Assembly (NCBI RefSeq): GCF_014202225.1
Contig: NZ_JACHGE010000001.1
Coordinates: 43,320-107,319 of the forward strand
Length of the DNA stretch: 64,000 bases
Origin: Algibacter amylolyticus
GTDB lineage: Bacteria > Bacteroidota > Bacteroidia > Flavobacteriales > Flavobacteriaceae
Direction of reading: 5' to 3'
The notes beneath the pieces are model-generated. The model saw only the letters and a list, made by a program, of their open reading frames with translations. It made no database searches and had not been told where the DNA came from. This document shows positions 52,095-61,324 of this stretch, in pieces (the stretch's first letter is position 1; the number at the start of each line of letters is the position of its first letter). Made by a program: the position numbers and the translations under genes.

Positions 52095-53465
52095 TTAAGT
52101 GGCTTGAGATATAGGTTCGCTTTCTGGATTTAAATTCTTGATAATTTCTCTATTTAAAAAATAAGCTGTTACTATTGTTGCTAATACATCGGAAATTGGA
52201 AAGGCTATCCACACGCCTAATTCGCCATAAAATATAGGTAAGATAAAAATTAGTGGAATAAAGAAAAAACCTTGCCTTAATAAAGTTAGCAACAAGGCTT
52301 GTCTTGCTTTACCAATAGCCTGAAAATAAGCTGCACCAATAAGTTGTAGTGCAATTATAGGTGTAGCTGCAAATACCCATCGCATGGCTGGAGGTGTTTG
52401 TAACATAACCTCTGCATTATCTGTAAAAAGCCGTGTTATGGCTTCTGGAAACACCATTAATAATATAAAAACTAAAGTGGCTAAACCTGCTGCGTATTTA
52501 ATGGCGGTATAAATACTTTCTTTAACTCTGGCATATTTAAACGCACCATAATTAAACCCTGCAATAGGCAAAAAGCCTTGTGTAATGCCGTAAACCGGAA
52601 ACAAGGCAAACATTAGCATACGCCCCACAATGGCATAAGCGGTAACCGATGTTTCGCCACCTAGATTGAACAAAATATTATTCATAAACAGGTACGTAAT
52701 ACTCACTACGGCTTGTCTTGCCAAGGTAACAAAACCTAATGATGCGATTTCTAACACAATAGGTTTATGGAGTCCGAAATGGTATTTTTTTATTTTTAAT
52801 TCGGAGTTTTTAGATAAGAAAAACCAAAAAATAAATGCAAAACAAAATACGTAAGCTAAAGTGGTTGCCCAAGCTGCTCCTGCCATTCCTAAATCTAAAA
52901 GGTTTATAAATATATAATCTAGAATAAGGTTGCCTACCGATGGAATCATCATGGCATACATGGCAAATTTTGGTTTTCCTTCTGCTCGAATTACCGTATT
53001 TCCCATCATGGATAGTGCTAAAAAGGGCACGCCATAAAGCACGATGGTATAATATATTTTTGCGGGCTCTAAAATGTTGCCTTTTCCGCCAAAAGCAGGG
53101 ACAATACCATCTATAAACCACAACCCTACAATAACCATAGAAATGGTTAATACTAGAGTTAACGTAATTTGATTACCAAAAGTTTTTAACGCTTTATCTG
53201 GATTATTAGCACCTAAAGCTCTAGATATTATTGAAGAACCACCAACGCCTATAGACATACCTAAGGCTGCAATAAAAAAAGAAACTGGCAACACCACGTT
53301 AATAGCCGCAATAGCTGTTGAACCTATCCATTGCCCAACAAAAATAGTGTCTACTAAAATGTTTAGAGACATGACTAAAATACCAATAGATGCAGGAATA
53401 GCTTGCTTAACTAAAAGTTTGCTTATGGGTAGTGTTCCTAAATCTTGTGATGCTGTTTTAGACAT
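52095..53465 (-). CDS. MATE-family efflux transporter
   Basis: A 456-residue transporter with twelve membrane helices in two repeats (MatE domains; SLNILVDTIFVGQWIG and SIGVGGSSIISRALG in the first half). Usually exports drugs or metabolites using Na+ or H+. It ends 3 bp before hemJ and overlaps the hemH stop by one base, so it is probably in one operon with them. A role in porphyrin export is possible but only inferred. Confidence 0.92.
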   Translation of the reverse strand: MSKTASQDLGTLPISKLLVKQAIPASIGILVMSLNILVDTIFVGQWIGSTAIAAINVVLPVSFFIAALGMSIGVGGSSIISRALGANNPDKALKTFGNQITLTLVLTISMVIVGLWFIDGIVPAFGGKGNILEPAKIYYTIVLYGVPFLALSMMGNTVIRAEGKPKFAMYAMMIPSVGNLILDYIFINLLDLGMAGAAWATTLAYVFCFAFIFWFFLSKNSELKIKKYHFGLHKPIVLEIASLGFVTLARQAVVSITYLFMNNILFNLGGETSVTAYAIVGRMLMFALFPVYGITQGFLPIAGFNYGAFKYARVKESIYTAIKYAAGLATLVFILLMVFPEAITRLFTDNAEVMLQTPPAMRWVFAATPIIALQLIGAAYFQAIGKARQALLLTLLRQGFFFIPLIFILPIFYGELGVWIAFPISDVLATIVTAYFLNREIIKNLNPESEPISQAT

Positions 53466-54505
53466 TAAAGGGTTACTGTTTTTTTAACAGGCGTCCATTC
53501 TTCAGCGATATTAGCTATAACCTGAGCAAAATCTTCACGATCATTTAAGCATGGAATAACTGTAAAATCTTTTCCGCCAACTTCATGGAATAACTCTTCG
53601 CCCTCCATGGCAATCTCCTCTAAAGTTTCTAAACAATCGCTAACAAAGGCTGGAGTTACAATTGCCATTTTTTTAATGCCGGCTTTCCCTAATCGCTCTA
53701 TGGTGCGATCGGTATAAGGTTGCAACCAAGGATCGAAACCTAGTCTAGATTGAAAGGATGTTGAATATGTGCCATTTTTCATGCCTAATGCTTTTGCAAC
53801 ATTAACCGTGGTAATTTCACATTGATGTCTGTAACAAAACTCGTGTTGCTGACTTCCTTTTTTAAAGCAGCATTTACCATCCATTTTACAATTACCATTA
53901 GTAATATCACTTTTACGAATATGGCGTTCTGGAACCCCATGATAACTAAAAAGGATATGTTCGTAATCTAAACCTTCTAGTTTTTCTGCTATACTTTTTG
54001 AAAGTACTTCTATATAATCTTCACGTTTATAAAAAGCAGGTGTTCTTGTTATTTTCACATTTGGAAAATGTTCTGAAACCAACTCATCTACCTTAACATC
54101 TATAGTTTCGGTCGTGGCCATGGCAAATTGCGGATATAAGGGAATGGTTTTTATTTCTGTACAGCCTTTATCAACTAATTCTTGAAGCCCTTTTTTTATG
54201 GTCATACTACCATAGCGCATTGCCAATGCAACAGGCATTTCTAGTTTTTCTTGAACTTTATCTTGAAGCTTTTCGGATAATACTATAAGAGGAGAACCCT
54301 CGTCCCACCATATTTTTTTATAAGCTGCTGCCGATTGTTTTGGTCGTGTATTTAAAATAATACCTTTTACTAAAATCGTTCTAGCCCAAAGCGGCACATC
54401 AATTACGCGCTCGTCCATTAAAAACTCACCTAAATACTTTTTTACATCTTTAGGACTTGGACTATCAGGAGAACCAAGATTAACTAATAAGATTCCTTTT
54501 TTCAT
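53465..54505 (-). CDS. hemH: Ferrochelatase HemH
   Basis: Inserts Fe(II) into protoporphyrin IX. The 346-residue protein has the catalytic His in FSYHGVPERH and the SFQSRLGFDPWLQPYT motif. Between them is a Cys-rich insertion (NCKMDGKCCFKKG...FCYRHQC) with five cysteines, typical of some Bacteroidota ferrochelatases and possibly holding a metal centre. The open frame extends 9 codons upstream, but MKKGILLVN is the normal start. Confidence 0.95.
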   Translation of the reverse strand: MKKGILLVNLGSPDSPSPKDVKKYLGEFLMDERVIDVPLWARTILVKGIILNTRPKQSAAAYKKIWWDEGSPLIVLSEKLQDKVQEKLEMPVALAMRYGSMTIKKGLQELVDKGCTEIKTIPLYPQFAMATTETIDVKVDELVSEHFPNVKITRTPAFYKREDYIEVLSKSIAEKLEGLDYEHILFSYHGVPERHIRKSDITNGNCKMDGKCCFKKGSQQHEFCYRHQCEITTVNVAKALGMKNGTYSTSFQSRLGFDPWLQPYTDRTIERLGKAGIKKMAIVTPAFVSDCLETLEEIAMEGEELFHEVGGKDFTVIPCLNDREDFAQVIANIAEEWTPVKKTVTL

Positions 54506-54612
54506 ATTGCAAAAATACGATAGAAATAGCAATGAAAATGTATAGTATAAAATATTTTAACTGTTATACTATAAGTAAAAATTATAGACCCTAGCTTTAG
54601 TATTATAAAATC

Positions 54613-54762
54613 TTATTTATCGCTCTGGTGATATAACTTTGGACGTTCCTCGTTATAATCGCAATCTTGAAAAATACCGCAAGACACATTTGTTCTTGCT
54701 AACGATTTTGTAATTGCCATGTGTTTGGATAGGGCTTCTATTTCTGGGCTTAGGTATTTCAT
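54613..54762 (-). CDS. Small protein of 49 residues
   Basis: ATG-to-TAA frame on the minus strand encodes 49 residues (starts MKYLSPEIEALSKHMAITKS, contains SCGIFQDCDYNEERPKLYH). Two cysteines, no signal peptide. A near-consensus -7 TATCTTAG lies upstream. It sits between hemH and an AraC gene. A gene with unknown role is more likely than chance, given the clean frame and position. Confidence 0.5.
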   Translation of the reverse strand: MKYLSPEIEALSKHMAITKSLARTNVSCGIFQDCDYNEERPKLYHQSDK

Positions 54763-54825
54763 AATATTAAGGGCATTTGTTTTTATGTTAGTCTAAGATA
54801 ATAGAAAAAACTTACAATAAAAAAA

Positions 54826-55746
54826 TTACCCCAAAGACATCACATATTTTTTAGGTGTTGTTCCATACTTCTTTTTAAAGGCAGCAATAAAATGACTAGA
54901 AGTACTGTAGCCCACCTTGTGCCCTACTTCGTTTACATTATCGTTTCCTGCTTCTAACAATTTTCGCGCTACTTCCATTTTATAATCCAATAAAAAACTA
55001 AAAACCGAGTCGCCATATATTTGTTTAAAACCTTCTTTTAGCTTTTTAAGGCTTAAACCAATTTCGTCTGCTAATTCCTGTAAACCTGGTGGTTCTGCCA
55101 TGCGTGAAATAACAATTTCTTTGGCTTTTCTAATTTTTATAACATTGGTTTCATCCACCAAAAACGGACATTGCTCTACATCGGCATCTTCACTTCTATT
55201 AAAATATAAACTTAACAGCTCGTATGCCTTTCCTTTAAAATACAACGATTTTATAGATTGGTTAAGATTGTAATTTATGAGTTGATTTAACACAATAGCC
55301 ATAGATGGCGAAATTACCCCGTCTTTATAATACTTTTTATCCTTATTATCATCACTTAAAAAGGTAATATAATCGGCTTCTTGCGAAAACAAGCCATGAA
55401 ATTTTTTAATAGAAATCAATACAGAAACCATCCATGAATGGGGATTTAACTCTAAATGAATAGGAAGATCGCGTTGCGGGTTGTAAAGTAGCAAAGAGTT
55501 TTCTTCAAGAATATTTAAACGATAGCGTCCTTCGTTAAATACAAACTGACTTGAACCTTTTACGCAAAAGTGAAATTGAATATACTCGCTATCTATTTCT
55601 TTAGCAAGAGATTGCATTTGGCTATTATCATTTTTATATGTTAATACCATAACACCATCATCAACAGTTGTTTCATTAAAAGTACTTTTAGCGACACTTT
55701 TATCGTTATTTATTTCTTGATTCATATTCATTTTATTTAGATTCAT
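54826..55746 (-). CDS. AraC-family regulator divergent from hemA
   Basis: A regulator of about 306 residues with an N-terminal sensing domain and two C-terminal helix-turn-helix motifs (about 215-300, LADEIGLSLKKLKEGFKQIY and VNEVGHKVGYSTSSHFIAAF). Three ATGs near the start (55746, 55731, 55725) all fit. It is divergent from hemA across 168 bp and is likely to control heme synthesis; this is inferred from position. Confidence 0.86.
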   Translation of the reverse strand: MNLNKMNMNQEINNDKSVAKSTFNETTVDDGVMVLTYKNDNSQMQSLAKEIDSEYIQFHFCVKGSSQFVFNEGRYRLNILEENSLLLYNPQRDLPIHLELNPHSWMVSVLISIKKFHGLFSQEADYITFLSDDNKDKKYYKDGVISPSMAIVLNQLINYNLNQSIKSLYFKGKAYELLSLYFNRSEDADVEQCPFLVDETNVIKIRKAKEIVISRMAEPPGLQELADEIGLSLKKLKEGFKQIYGDSVFSFLLDYKMEVARKLLEAGNDNVNEVGHKVGYSTSSHFIAAFKKKYGTTPKKYVMSLG

Positions 55747-55884
55747 TCTAAATTAAACAGTAAAAACACGCCCAATTCACTACAAAAATATGATATTTAT
55801 CATGTTTTACTAAAAAACAACGTTAAAAAACCACAATCGACACTAAAAGTTCTTTAAGCGTTACTTTTTAACAACGCATCACTA

Positions 55885-55892
55885 TATTTTTG
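55885..55892 (+). promoter_or_regulatory. -7 element of hemA
   Basis: TATTTTTG, an exact TAnnTTTG, 22 bp before the hemA ATG. Confidence 0.5.
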
Positions 55893-55914
55893 CTTCACAT
55901 TTTCAGGTACAGCA

Positions 55915-57177
55915 ATGCAGAAATATAATATAAGTAAAAGTAGTTCCTTTTATGCTATTGGTTTAAGTTACAAAAAAGCCGATGCAGATATAAGAGGACA
56001 TTTTAGTTTAGATGAAGACTCTAAGCTTACATTGCTTAATCAAGCAAAGGAAAATGGTATAGAAAGTTTAGTAGTTACTTCTACCTGCAACAGAACGGAA
56101 ATTTATGGTTTTGCACAACACCCTTTTCAACTTATTAAACTGCTTTGCGATAATACTCGCGGAACCGTTGAAGAATTTCAGGATGTCGCTTACGTATATA
56201 AAAATAAAGAGGCTATCTCGCATATGTTTCGCGTTGGTTCTGGTCTTGATAGTCAAATTCTTGGTGACTTCGAAATTATAAGCCAGCTAAAAATTAGCGC
56301 TAAACTATCTAGAAAATACGGCTTATTAAACAATTTTACAGAGCGTTTAGTAAATGCGGTAATACAAGCCAGTAAACGTATTAAAACAGAAACCGATATT
56401 TCATCGGGCGCAACATCTGTATCGTTTGCCTCTGTGCAGTATATTTTTAAAAATGTTGAAAATGTTTCTGATAAAAATATTTTATTATTCGGAACAGGAA
56501 AAATAGGAAGAAACACTTGCGAAAACTTAGTTAAACACACTAAAAACGAGCACATTACTTTAATAAATAGAACTAAAGACAAAGCAGAACAAGTTGCCGG
56601 AAAATTTAATTTGTTGGTTAAAGATTATGCCAATTTACAAGAAGAAGTAAGCACCTCTGATATATTAATAGTTGCCACTGGCGCACAACGCCCAACTATT
56701 GATAAACACCTTATTCAAACAAACAAACCGCTTTTAATTTTAGATTTATCTATCCCTAAGAATGTTAACGAAAACGTTCAAGAATTAGATAATGTCTCAT
56801 TAATTCATTTAGATCATTTATCTCAAATGACCGATGAAACTTTAGAGGCTAGAAAAGCACATATTCCTTCCGCGGAAGCGATTATAGAAGAAGTTAAAGC
56901 AGAATTTAACAGTTGGTTAGAAACTAGAAAGTTTGCTCCAACTATTAAAGCTCTAAAACATAAATTATCTGATTTTGCTAGTGCAGAATTAAACACCCAA
57001 CGCAAGAAAAACGTTGATTTTAATGAAGCGCAAGCCGAATTAATTAGCAATAACATCATTCAAAAAATCACCAATCATTTTGCACATCATTTAAAAGATG
57101 ATGATGTCTCTACTGATGAAAGCCTGGAACTTATTAAAAAAGTATTCCAATTAGAACCGTCTACAAAAAATGTCTAA
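55915..57177 (+). CDS. hemA: Glutamyl-tRNA reductase HemA
   Basis: First committed enzyme of the C5 heme pathway, 420 residues. The catalytic Cys is C58 in TSTCNRTEIYG, the NADPH-binding domain has LLFGTGKIGRNTCENL, and the C-terminal helical dimer domain is present. It overlaps the following hemC-hemD fusion by 8 bp. Confidence 0.96.
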   Translation: MQKYNISKSSSFYAIGLSYKKADADIRGHFSLDEDSKLTLLNQAKENGIESLVVTSTCNRTEIYGFAQHPFQLIKLLCDNTRGTVEEFQDVAYVYKNKEAISHMFRVGSGLDSQILGDFEIISQLKISAKLSRKYGLLNNFTERLVNAVIQASKRIKTETDISSGATSVSFASVQYIFKNVENVSDKNILLFGTGKIGRNTCENLVKHTKNEHITLINRTKDKAEQVAGKFNLLVKDYANLQEEVSTSDILIVATGAQRPTIDKHLIQTNKPLLILDLSIPKNVNENVQELDNVSLIHLDHLSQMTDETLEARKAHIPSAEAIIEEVKAEFNSWLETRKFAPTIKALKHKLSDFASAELNTQRKKNVDFNEAQAELISNNIIQKITNHFAHHLKDDDVSTDESLELIKKVFQLEPSTKNV

Positions 57178-58744
57178 AACCATAAGAATTGGTACTCGCG
57201 ATAGTGAATTAGCACTATGGCAAGCCAACATTGTTAAAAAATTACTTGAAGAAGCTGGTCATAAAACCGAACTCGTACCTGTAAAATCTACAGGCGATTT
57301 AGTTTTAGACAAACCCCTTTACGAGCTTGGTATTACTGGTATATTCACCCGTACATTAGATATCGCTATGTTGAATAACGACATAGATATTGCTGTACAT
57401 TCTTTAAAAGACGTGCCAACAGTTTTACCAAACGGAATTATACAAGCAGCTGTTTTAAAACGTGGCAATGTTAACGATACATTGGTTTTTAAAGACAATG
57501 AAGAATTTTTAGGCGCAAAAGAAGCCGTTATTGCTACCGGTAGTTTACGCCGCCGTGCGCAATGGCTAAACCGTTTTCCAACGCATACCATTACCGATTT
57601 ACGTGGTAATGTAAATTCGCGTTTACTAAAACTGGAAGATAACGACTGGAATGGTGCTATTTTTGCCGCTGCAGGTATTGGCAGAATTGGAATACGACCA
57701 GAAGAAGCTATTAATTTAGACTGGATGATTCCTGCACCTGCACAAGGCGCTATAATGATTACGGCTTTAGAGGAAGACGAGTTTATAAAAGAAGCCTGTG
57801 CCGCATTAAACCACGAAGAAACCGAAATTTGCACCACTATAGAGCGCGAATTTCTAAATAAATTAGAAGGTGGCTGCACAGCTCCAATAGGCGCTTTAGC
57901 ATACATTAAAGATGAAGAAATCAACTTTAAAGGTGTACTATTAAGTCCAGACGGAACCAAAAGAATAGACGTTACCCGAGTTAAAAAACTTGGTGAACAT
58001 CATGATATGGCACAATATTGCGCCGATTTTGTAATTGAGCGTGGTGGTAAACGCTTAATGGATAAAATTAAAAATTCAGACAGAAAAACAAACGTATATT
58101 CTACAAAGAGTTTTACCGAAGACCAACGTTTACTGTTTCATGAAAAAGTAGTTGCAGAAAGTTCAGATTTTATTAAAATAAGCTTAAATCGTATCGCGCC
58201 ACGTTTATTAAAAAATGAAATCGAAAATGTAGTGATTACCAGCAAAAACGCGGTAGAATCTTTAACTACAAACTATTCGGCCATAGAGTTACAGTTCAAA
58301 AATATTTACTGTGTAGGCCGCAGAACAAAACGTTTGGTCGAAAATAAAATAGGCAAGGTTAAGCATACCGAAAAGAATGCAAAAAAACTTGCTGAATATT
58401 TAATCGATTATATTGAAGGCACCGAGGTTACTTACTTCTGTAGCGATTTAAGATTAGACGATTTACCTAACATTCTTGAAGAAAACAATATAAAAGTTAA
58501 CGAAATAGAAGCGTATCAAACCAAGTACGATGGTGTAAAAGTTAACGACTCAGTAGAATCTGCTATGTTTTACAGTCCATCAACCGTTGAAAGTTTTGTT
58601 AAAGCAAATAACACAGAGGTTATTGCTTTTTGTATTGGAGAAACCACAGCTAAAGTGGCTAAAAAACATTTTAAGGATGTTAGAGTTGCAAAAGTACCAA
58701 CTGTAGAGAGTGTTATCGAGTTGGTTAATGAGCATTATGTGTAA
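57170..58744 (+). CDS. Fused porphobilinogen deaminase / uroporphyrinogen-III synthase
   Basis: A 524-residue protein. Residues 1 to about 300 are HemC: D81 in HSLKDVPT, ATGSLRRRAQ, and the dipyrromethane cofactor Cys C236 in LEGGCTAPIGAL. From about 305 the remainder has the two-domain HemD fold (YSTKSFTEDQ, KNAVESL, YSPSTVESFV). Stand-alone HemC is about 310 residues, so one chain carries out both steps from porphobilinogen to uroporphyrinogen III. No stop or second start separates them. Confidence 0.92.
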   Translation: MSKTIRIGTRDSELALWQANIVKKLLEEAGHKTELVPVKSTGDLVLDKPLYELGITGIFTRTLDIAMLNNDIDIAVHSLKDVPTVLPNGIIQAAVLKRGNVNDTLVFKDNEEFLGAKEAVIATGSLRRRAQWLNRFPTHTITDLRGNVNSRLLKLEDNDWNGAIFAAAGIGRIGIRPEEAINLDWMIPAPAQGAIMITALEEDEFIKEACAALNHEETEICTTIEREFLNKLEGGCTAPIGALAYIKDEEINFKGVLLSPDGTKRIDVTRVKKLGEHHDMAQYCADFVIERGGKRLMDKIKNSDRKTNVYSTKSFTEDQRLLFHEKVVAESSDFIKISLNRIAPRLLKNEIENVVITSKNAVESLTTNYSAIELQFKNIYCVGRRTKRLVENKIGKVKHTEKNAKKLAEYLIDYIEGTEVTYFCSDLRLDDLPNILEENNIKVNEIEAYQTKYDGVKVNDSVESAMFYSPSTVESFVKANNTEVIAFCIGETTAKVAKKHFKDVRVAKVPTVESVIELVNEHYV

Positions 58745-58765
58745 ATTTTTACCATAAAATATCTT

Positions 58766-58792
58766 CCTGCAAGGTTTTAAAAACCTTGTAGG
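58766..58792. terminator. Hairpin between hemCD and hemE
   Basis: Stem CCTGCAAGGTTT / AAACCTTGTAGG with one G-T pair and a short AT loop. No T run follows, so it may be an attenuator, processing site or short interspersed repeat rather than a full terminator. Confidence 0.5.
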
Positions 58793-58857
58793 TATTAAAT
58801 AATATAACAGAAAATAGACTTATAGGGTTCTAAAACCTCTCGGGTCAAAACAGAGAT

Positions 58858-59886
58858 ATGAGCATTAAAAACGATTTATTTTTACGAGCATTAAAAGGAG
58901 AAACAGTTAATCGTCCACCCGTATGGATGATGCGTCAAGCAGGTCGTTACCTTCCAGAATTCATGGAAATAAAGGCTAAATACGATTTCTTTACACGTTG
59001 CCAAACGCCAGAGTTAGCAAGCGAAATTACAGTACAACCTATCCGTCGTTACGGCATGGATGCAGCAATTTTATTCAGCGATATTTTGGTAATTCCTCAA
59101 GCCATGAATATTGAGGTGCAAATGAAACCAAATTTTGGTCCGTATTTACCAAATCCTATTCGCTCTCAAAAAGATGTCGATAATGTTATTGTTCCAGATG
59201 TAACCGTAGCTCTAGATTACGTTTATCAAGCCATTAAAGCAACCAAAGAAAAACTGAATAACGAAATTCCGTTAATAGGTTTTGCAGGTTCACCATGGAC
59301 CATTTTATGCTATTGCGTGCAAGGTCAAGGCAGCAAAAATTTCGATAAAGCCAAAGAGTTTTGCTTTACAAACCCAATTGCAGCACACCAATTATTACAA
59401 AAAATCACAGATACCACTATAGCTTACCTTAAAGAAAAAGTAAAAGCAGGATGTAACGCTGTTCAGGTTTTCGATTCTTGGGGCGGTATGCTATCACCAG
59501 TCGATTATCAAGAATTCTCATGGCAATATATCCAACAAATTATAGATGCCTTAAAAGACGATGCTCCGGTAATCGCCTTTGGTAAAGGGTGTTGGTTTGC
59601 GCTCGACGAAATGGCTAAATCTGGTGCTTCTGCACTTGGTATAGACTGGACCTGTTCTGCGCGTAACGCACGTTATTTAACTGGCGGAAACATTACACTA
59701 CAAGGTAATTTCGACCCAACACGTTTATTTTCTCCACCAGCCGAAATCAAAAAAATGGTGCACCAAATGATTAACGATTTTGGTAAGGATAAATACATTG
59801 TAAACCTTGGTCACGGTATTTTACCAAACATTCCATTGGATAATGCCAAAGCGTTTATCGATGCCGTAAAAGAATACGGAAATTAA
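58858..59886 (+). CDS. hemE: Uroporphyrinogen decarboxylase HemE
   Basis: Decarboxylates uroporphyrinogen III to coproporphyrinogen III. 342 residues with [16 protein letters not shown] (substrate-binding Arg pair), LFSDILVIP (catalytic Asp) and [10 protein letters not shown]. Length and motifs are normal. Confidence 0.96.
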   Translation: MSIKNDLFLRALKGETVNRPPVWMMRQAGRYLPEFMEIKAKYDFFTRCQTPELASEITVQPIRRYGMDAAILFSDILVIPQAMNIEVQMKPNFGPYLPNPIRSQKDVDNVIVPDVTVALDYVYQAIKATKEKLNNEIPLIGFAGSPWTILCYCVQGQGSKNFDKAKEFCFTNPIAAHQLLQKITDTTIAYLKEKVKAGCNAVQVFDSWGGMLSPVDYQEFSWQYIQQIIDALKDDAPVIAFGKGCWFALDEMAKSGASALGIDWTCSARNARYLTGGNITLQGNFDPTRLFSPPAEIKKMVHQMINDFGKDKYIVNLGHGILPNIPLDNAKAFIDAVKEYGN

Positions 59887-59892
59887 AATATT

Positions 59893-60021
59893 TTGGGCGT
59901 TACCTACTTTTTTATGTAACAATCGGTTTTAAAAATATACTTATCGTTATAAAAAAGTAGGTCGCGCTTTCACTACTCGCTCTCTGCGAGGAGCTCAAAC
60001 AGACCGTTCAATCCCTAACGC
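59893..60021 (+). repeat. Dispersed structured element, complete copy with extra hairpin
   Basis: TTGGGCGTTACC, then an added hairpin with perfect 11-bp ends TACTTTTTTAT / ATAAAAAAGTA, GGTCGCGCTTTCACTACTCG, a GCGAG-containing arm and CCGTTCAATCCCTAACGC. It fills the gap between hemE and the EI24 gene, in their orientation. Confidence 0.75.
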
Positions 60022-60033
60022 AACAGAAACGTT

Positions 60034-60792
60034 ATGATAAAGAACATCATTTCAGGAATTAAAGCATACTTCGGTGCTTTCAGTCTAATTTCAAAATTAA
60101 AACTCTGGAAATATTTTGCTATTCCTATGCTAATTAGCCTAGTAACCGCAATCGTTGTTTTTGGTTCAGCTTACGGTTTGTCAGATAATATTGGCGCATT
60201 CATATCAAAAATCTGGATTTGGGATTGGGGTAAAGAAACATTCGCGTCCATAAGTAATTTTATTGGCGGAATAATCATCGTGGTTATTGGGCTCATCCTT
60301 TTTAAACACATCATTATGGCATTATCAGCGCCATTTATGAGTCCCGTTTCCGAAAAAATTGAAGCTCATTTTACAGGTAATCCACCACATTCACACCGAA
60401 ATACAAGCTTTTCAGAACAATTATGGCGAGGTATCCGAATAAACATAAGGAACCTGTTTAAAGAACTATTGTTTACCATTCCTATTCTGCTTTTAAAATT
60501 TATTCCTGTAGTTAATATATTTTCAACCATTTTACTCTTTATGCTACAAGCCTATTATGCCGGTTTTGGCAATATGGATTACACACTAGAGCGTCATTAT
60601 AACTATAAAGATAGCTTACAATTTGTAAGCAAACACAAAGGTTTAGCAATAGGTAACGGTATCGTTTTTATCCTGTTTTTATTAATTCCGGTAATTGGTG
60701 TAATTTTAGTGCTACCCTTATCGGTAACAGCAGCTTCAACAAAAACGGTAGAAGCGATTCAAATTAAAAACAAACCCATACATGCAGCTTAA
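60034..60792 (+). CDS. EI24-domain (CysZ-like) membrane protein
   Basis: A 252-residue inner-membrane protein with several helices of the EI24/CysZ family (GIKAYFGAFSLISKLKLWKY at the N-terminus, MAPFMSPV-like segment ALSAPFMSPVSEKIEAH). CysZ imports sulfate, but many flavobacteria carry this gene in the heme cluster, where its role is unknown. It overlaps the next gene by 11 bp. Confidence 0.85.
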   Translation: MIKNIISGIKAYFGAFSLISKLKLWKYFAIPMLISLVTAIVVFGSAYGLSDNIGAFISKIWIWDWGKETFASISNFIGGIIIVVIGLILFKHIIMALSAPFMSPVSEKIEAHFTGNPPHSHRNTSFSEQLWRGIRINIRNLFKELLFTIPILLLKFIPVVNIFSTILLFMLQAYYAGFGNMDYTLERHYNYKDSLQFVSKHKGLAIGNGIVFILFLLIPVIGVILVLPLSVTAASTKTVEAIQIKNKPIHAA

Positions 60793-61324
60793 CTTTGGAT
60801 CTTATCGCATTACACCTATTCACCCAAAAGATGGATGGTCTTTATGCAACTTTACTGTAACCAACGAAGACCGATTAAAACGCTATTTTCCAAAAACTTT
60901 AGAACAGAATTTAACACCCGATTTATCAAATATTTTTGTTGCTAAAAAAGCAAAACAGTTTGAATCCGAAGAAGAATTTTTATTCACTATTAAGGAAATT
61001 GAAACCCACAAATTAATTGGTTTAGTGTATATTAAAGAAGTTAATTGGACTACCAAACAAGGTGAATTTGCGTATTGCATCGACTACAATTTTGAAGGTA
61101 AAGGCATAATCACCGAAGCTGTAAAACAGCTATCAGACCACGCATTTGAAAACTTAGGTTTAAAAACGCTTCAAATTATTGCGCATAAAAGTAATATAGG
61201 TAGTTTAAAAGTTGCCAAAAACAACAATTTTACGCATATTAAAACATTAAAAAACGAACACACACCTCCAGGAGAACAGCCTTTAGATATGGAGTTGTAT
61301 GAGCTTTATAAAGAGATTGAATAA
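60782..61324 (+). CDS. GNAT-family N-acetyltransferase
   Basis: A 180-residue protein of the RimJ/RimL-like GNAT type: the acetyl-CoA loop is FEGKGIITEAVKQLSDHAFE, followed by LKTLQIIAHKSNIGSLKVAK. The substrate is unknown. It overlaps the EI24 gene by 11 bp and its stop precedes hemF without a gap, so all three are co-transcribed. Confidence 0.86.
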   Translation: MQLNFGSYRITPIHPKDGWSLCNFTVTNEDRLKRYFPKTLEQNLTPDLSNIFVAKKAKQFESEEEFLFTIKEIETHKLIGLVYIKEVNWTTKQGEFAYCIDYNFEGKGIITEAVKQLSDHAFENLGLKTLQIIAHKSNIGSLKVAKNNNFTHIKTLKNEHTPPGEQPLDMELYELYKEIE

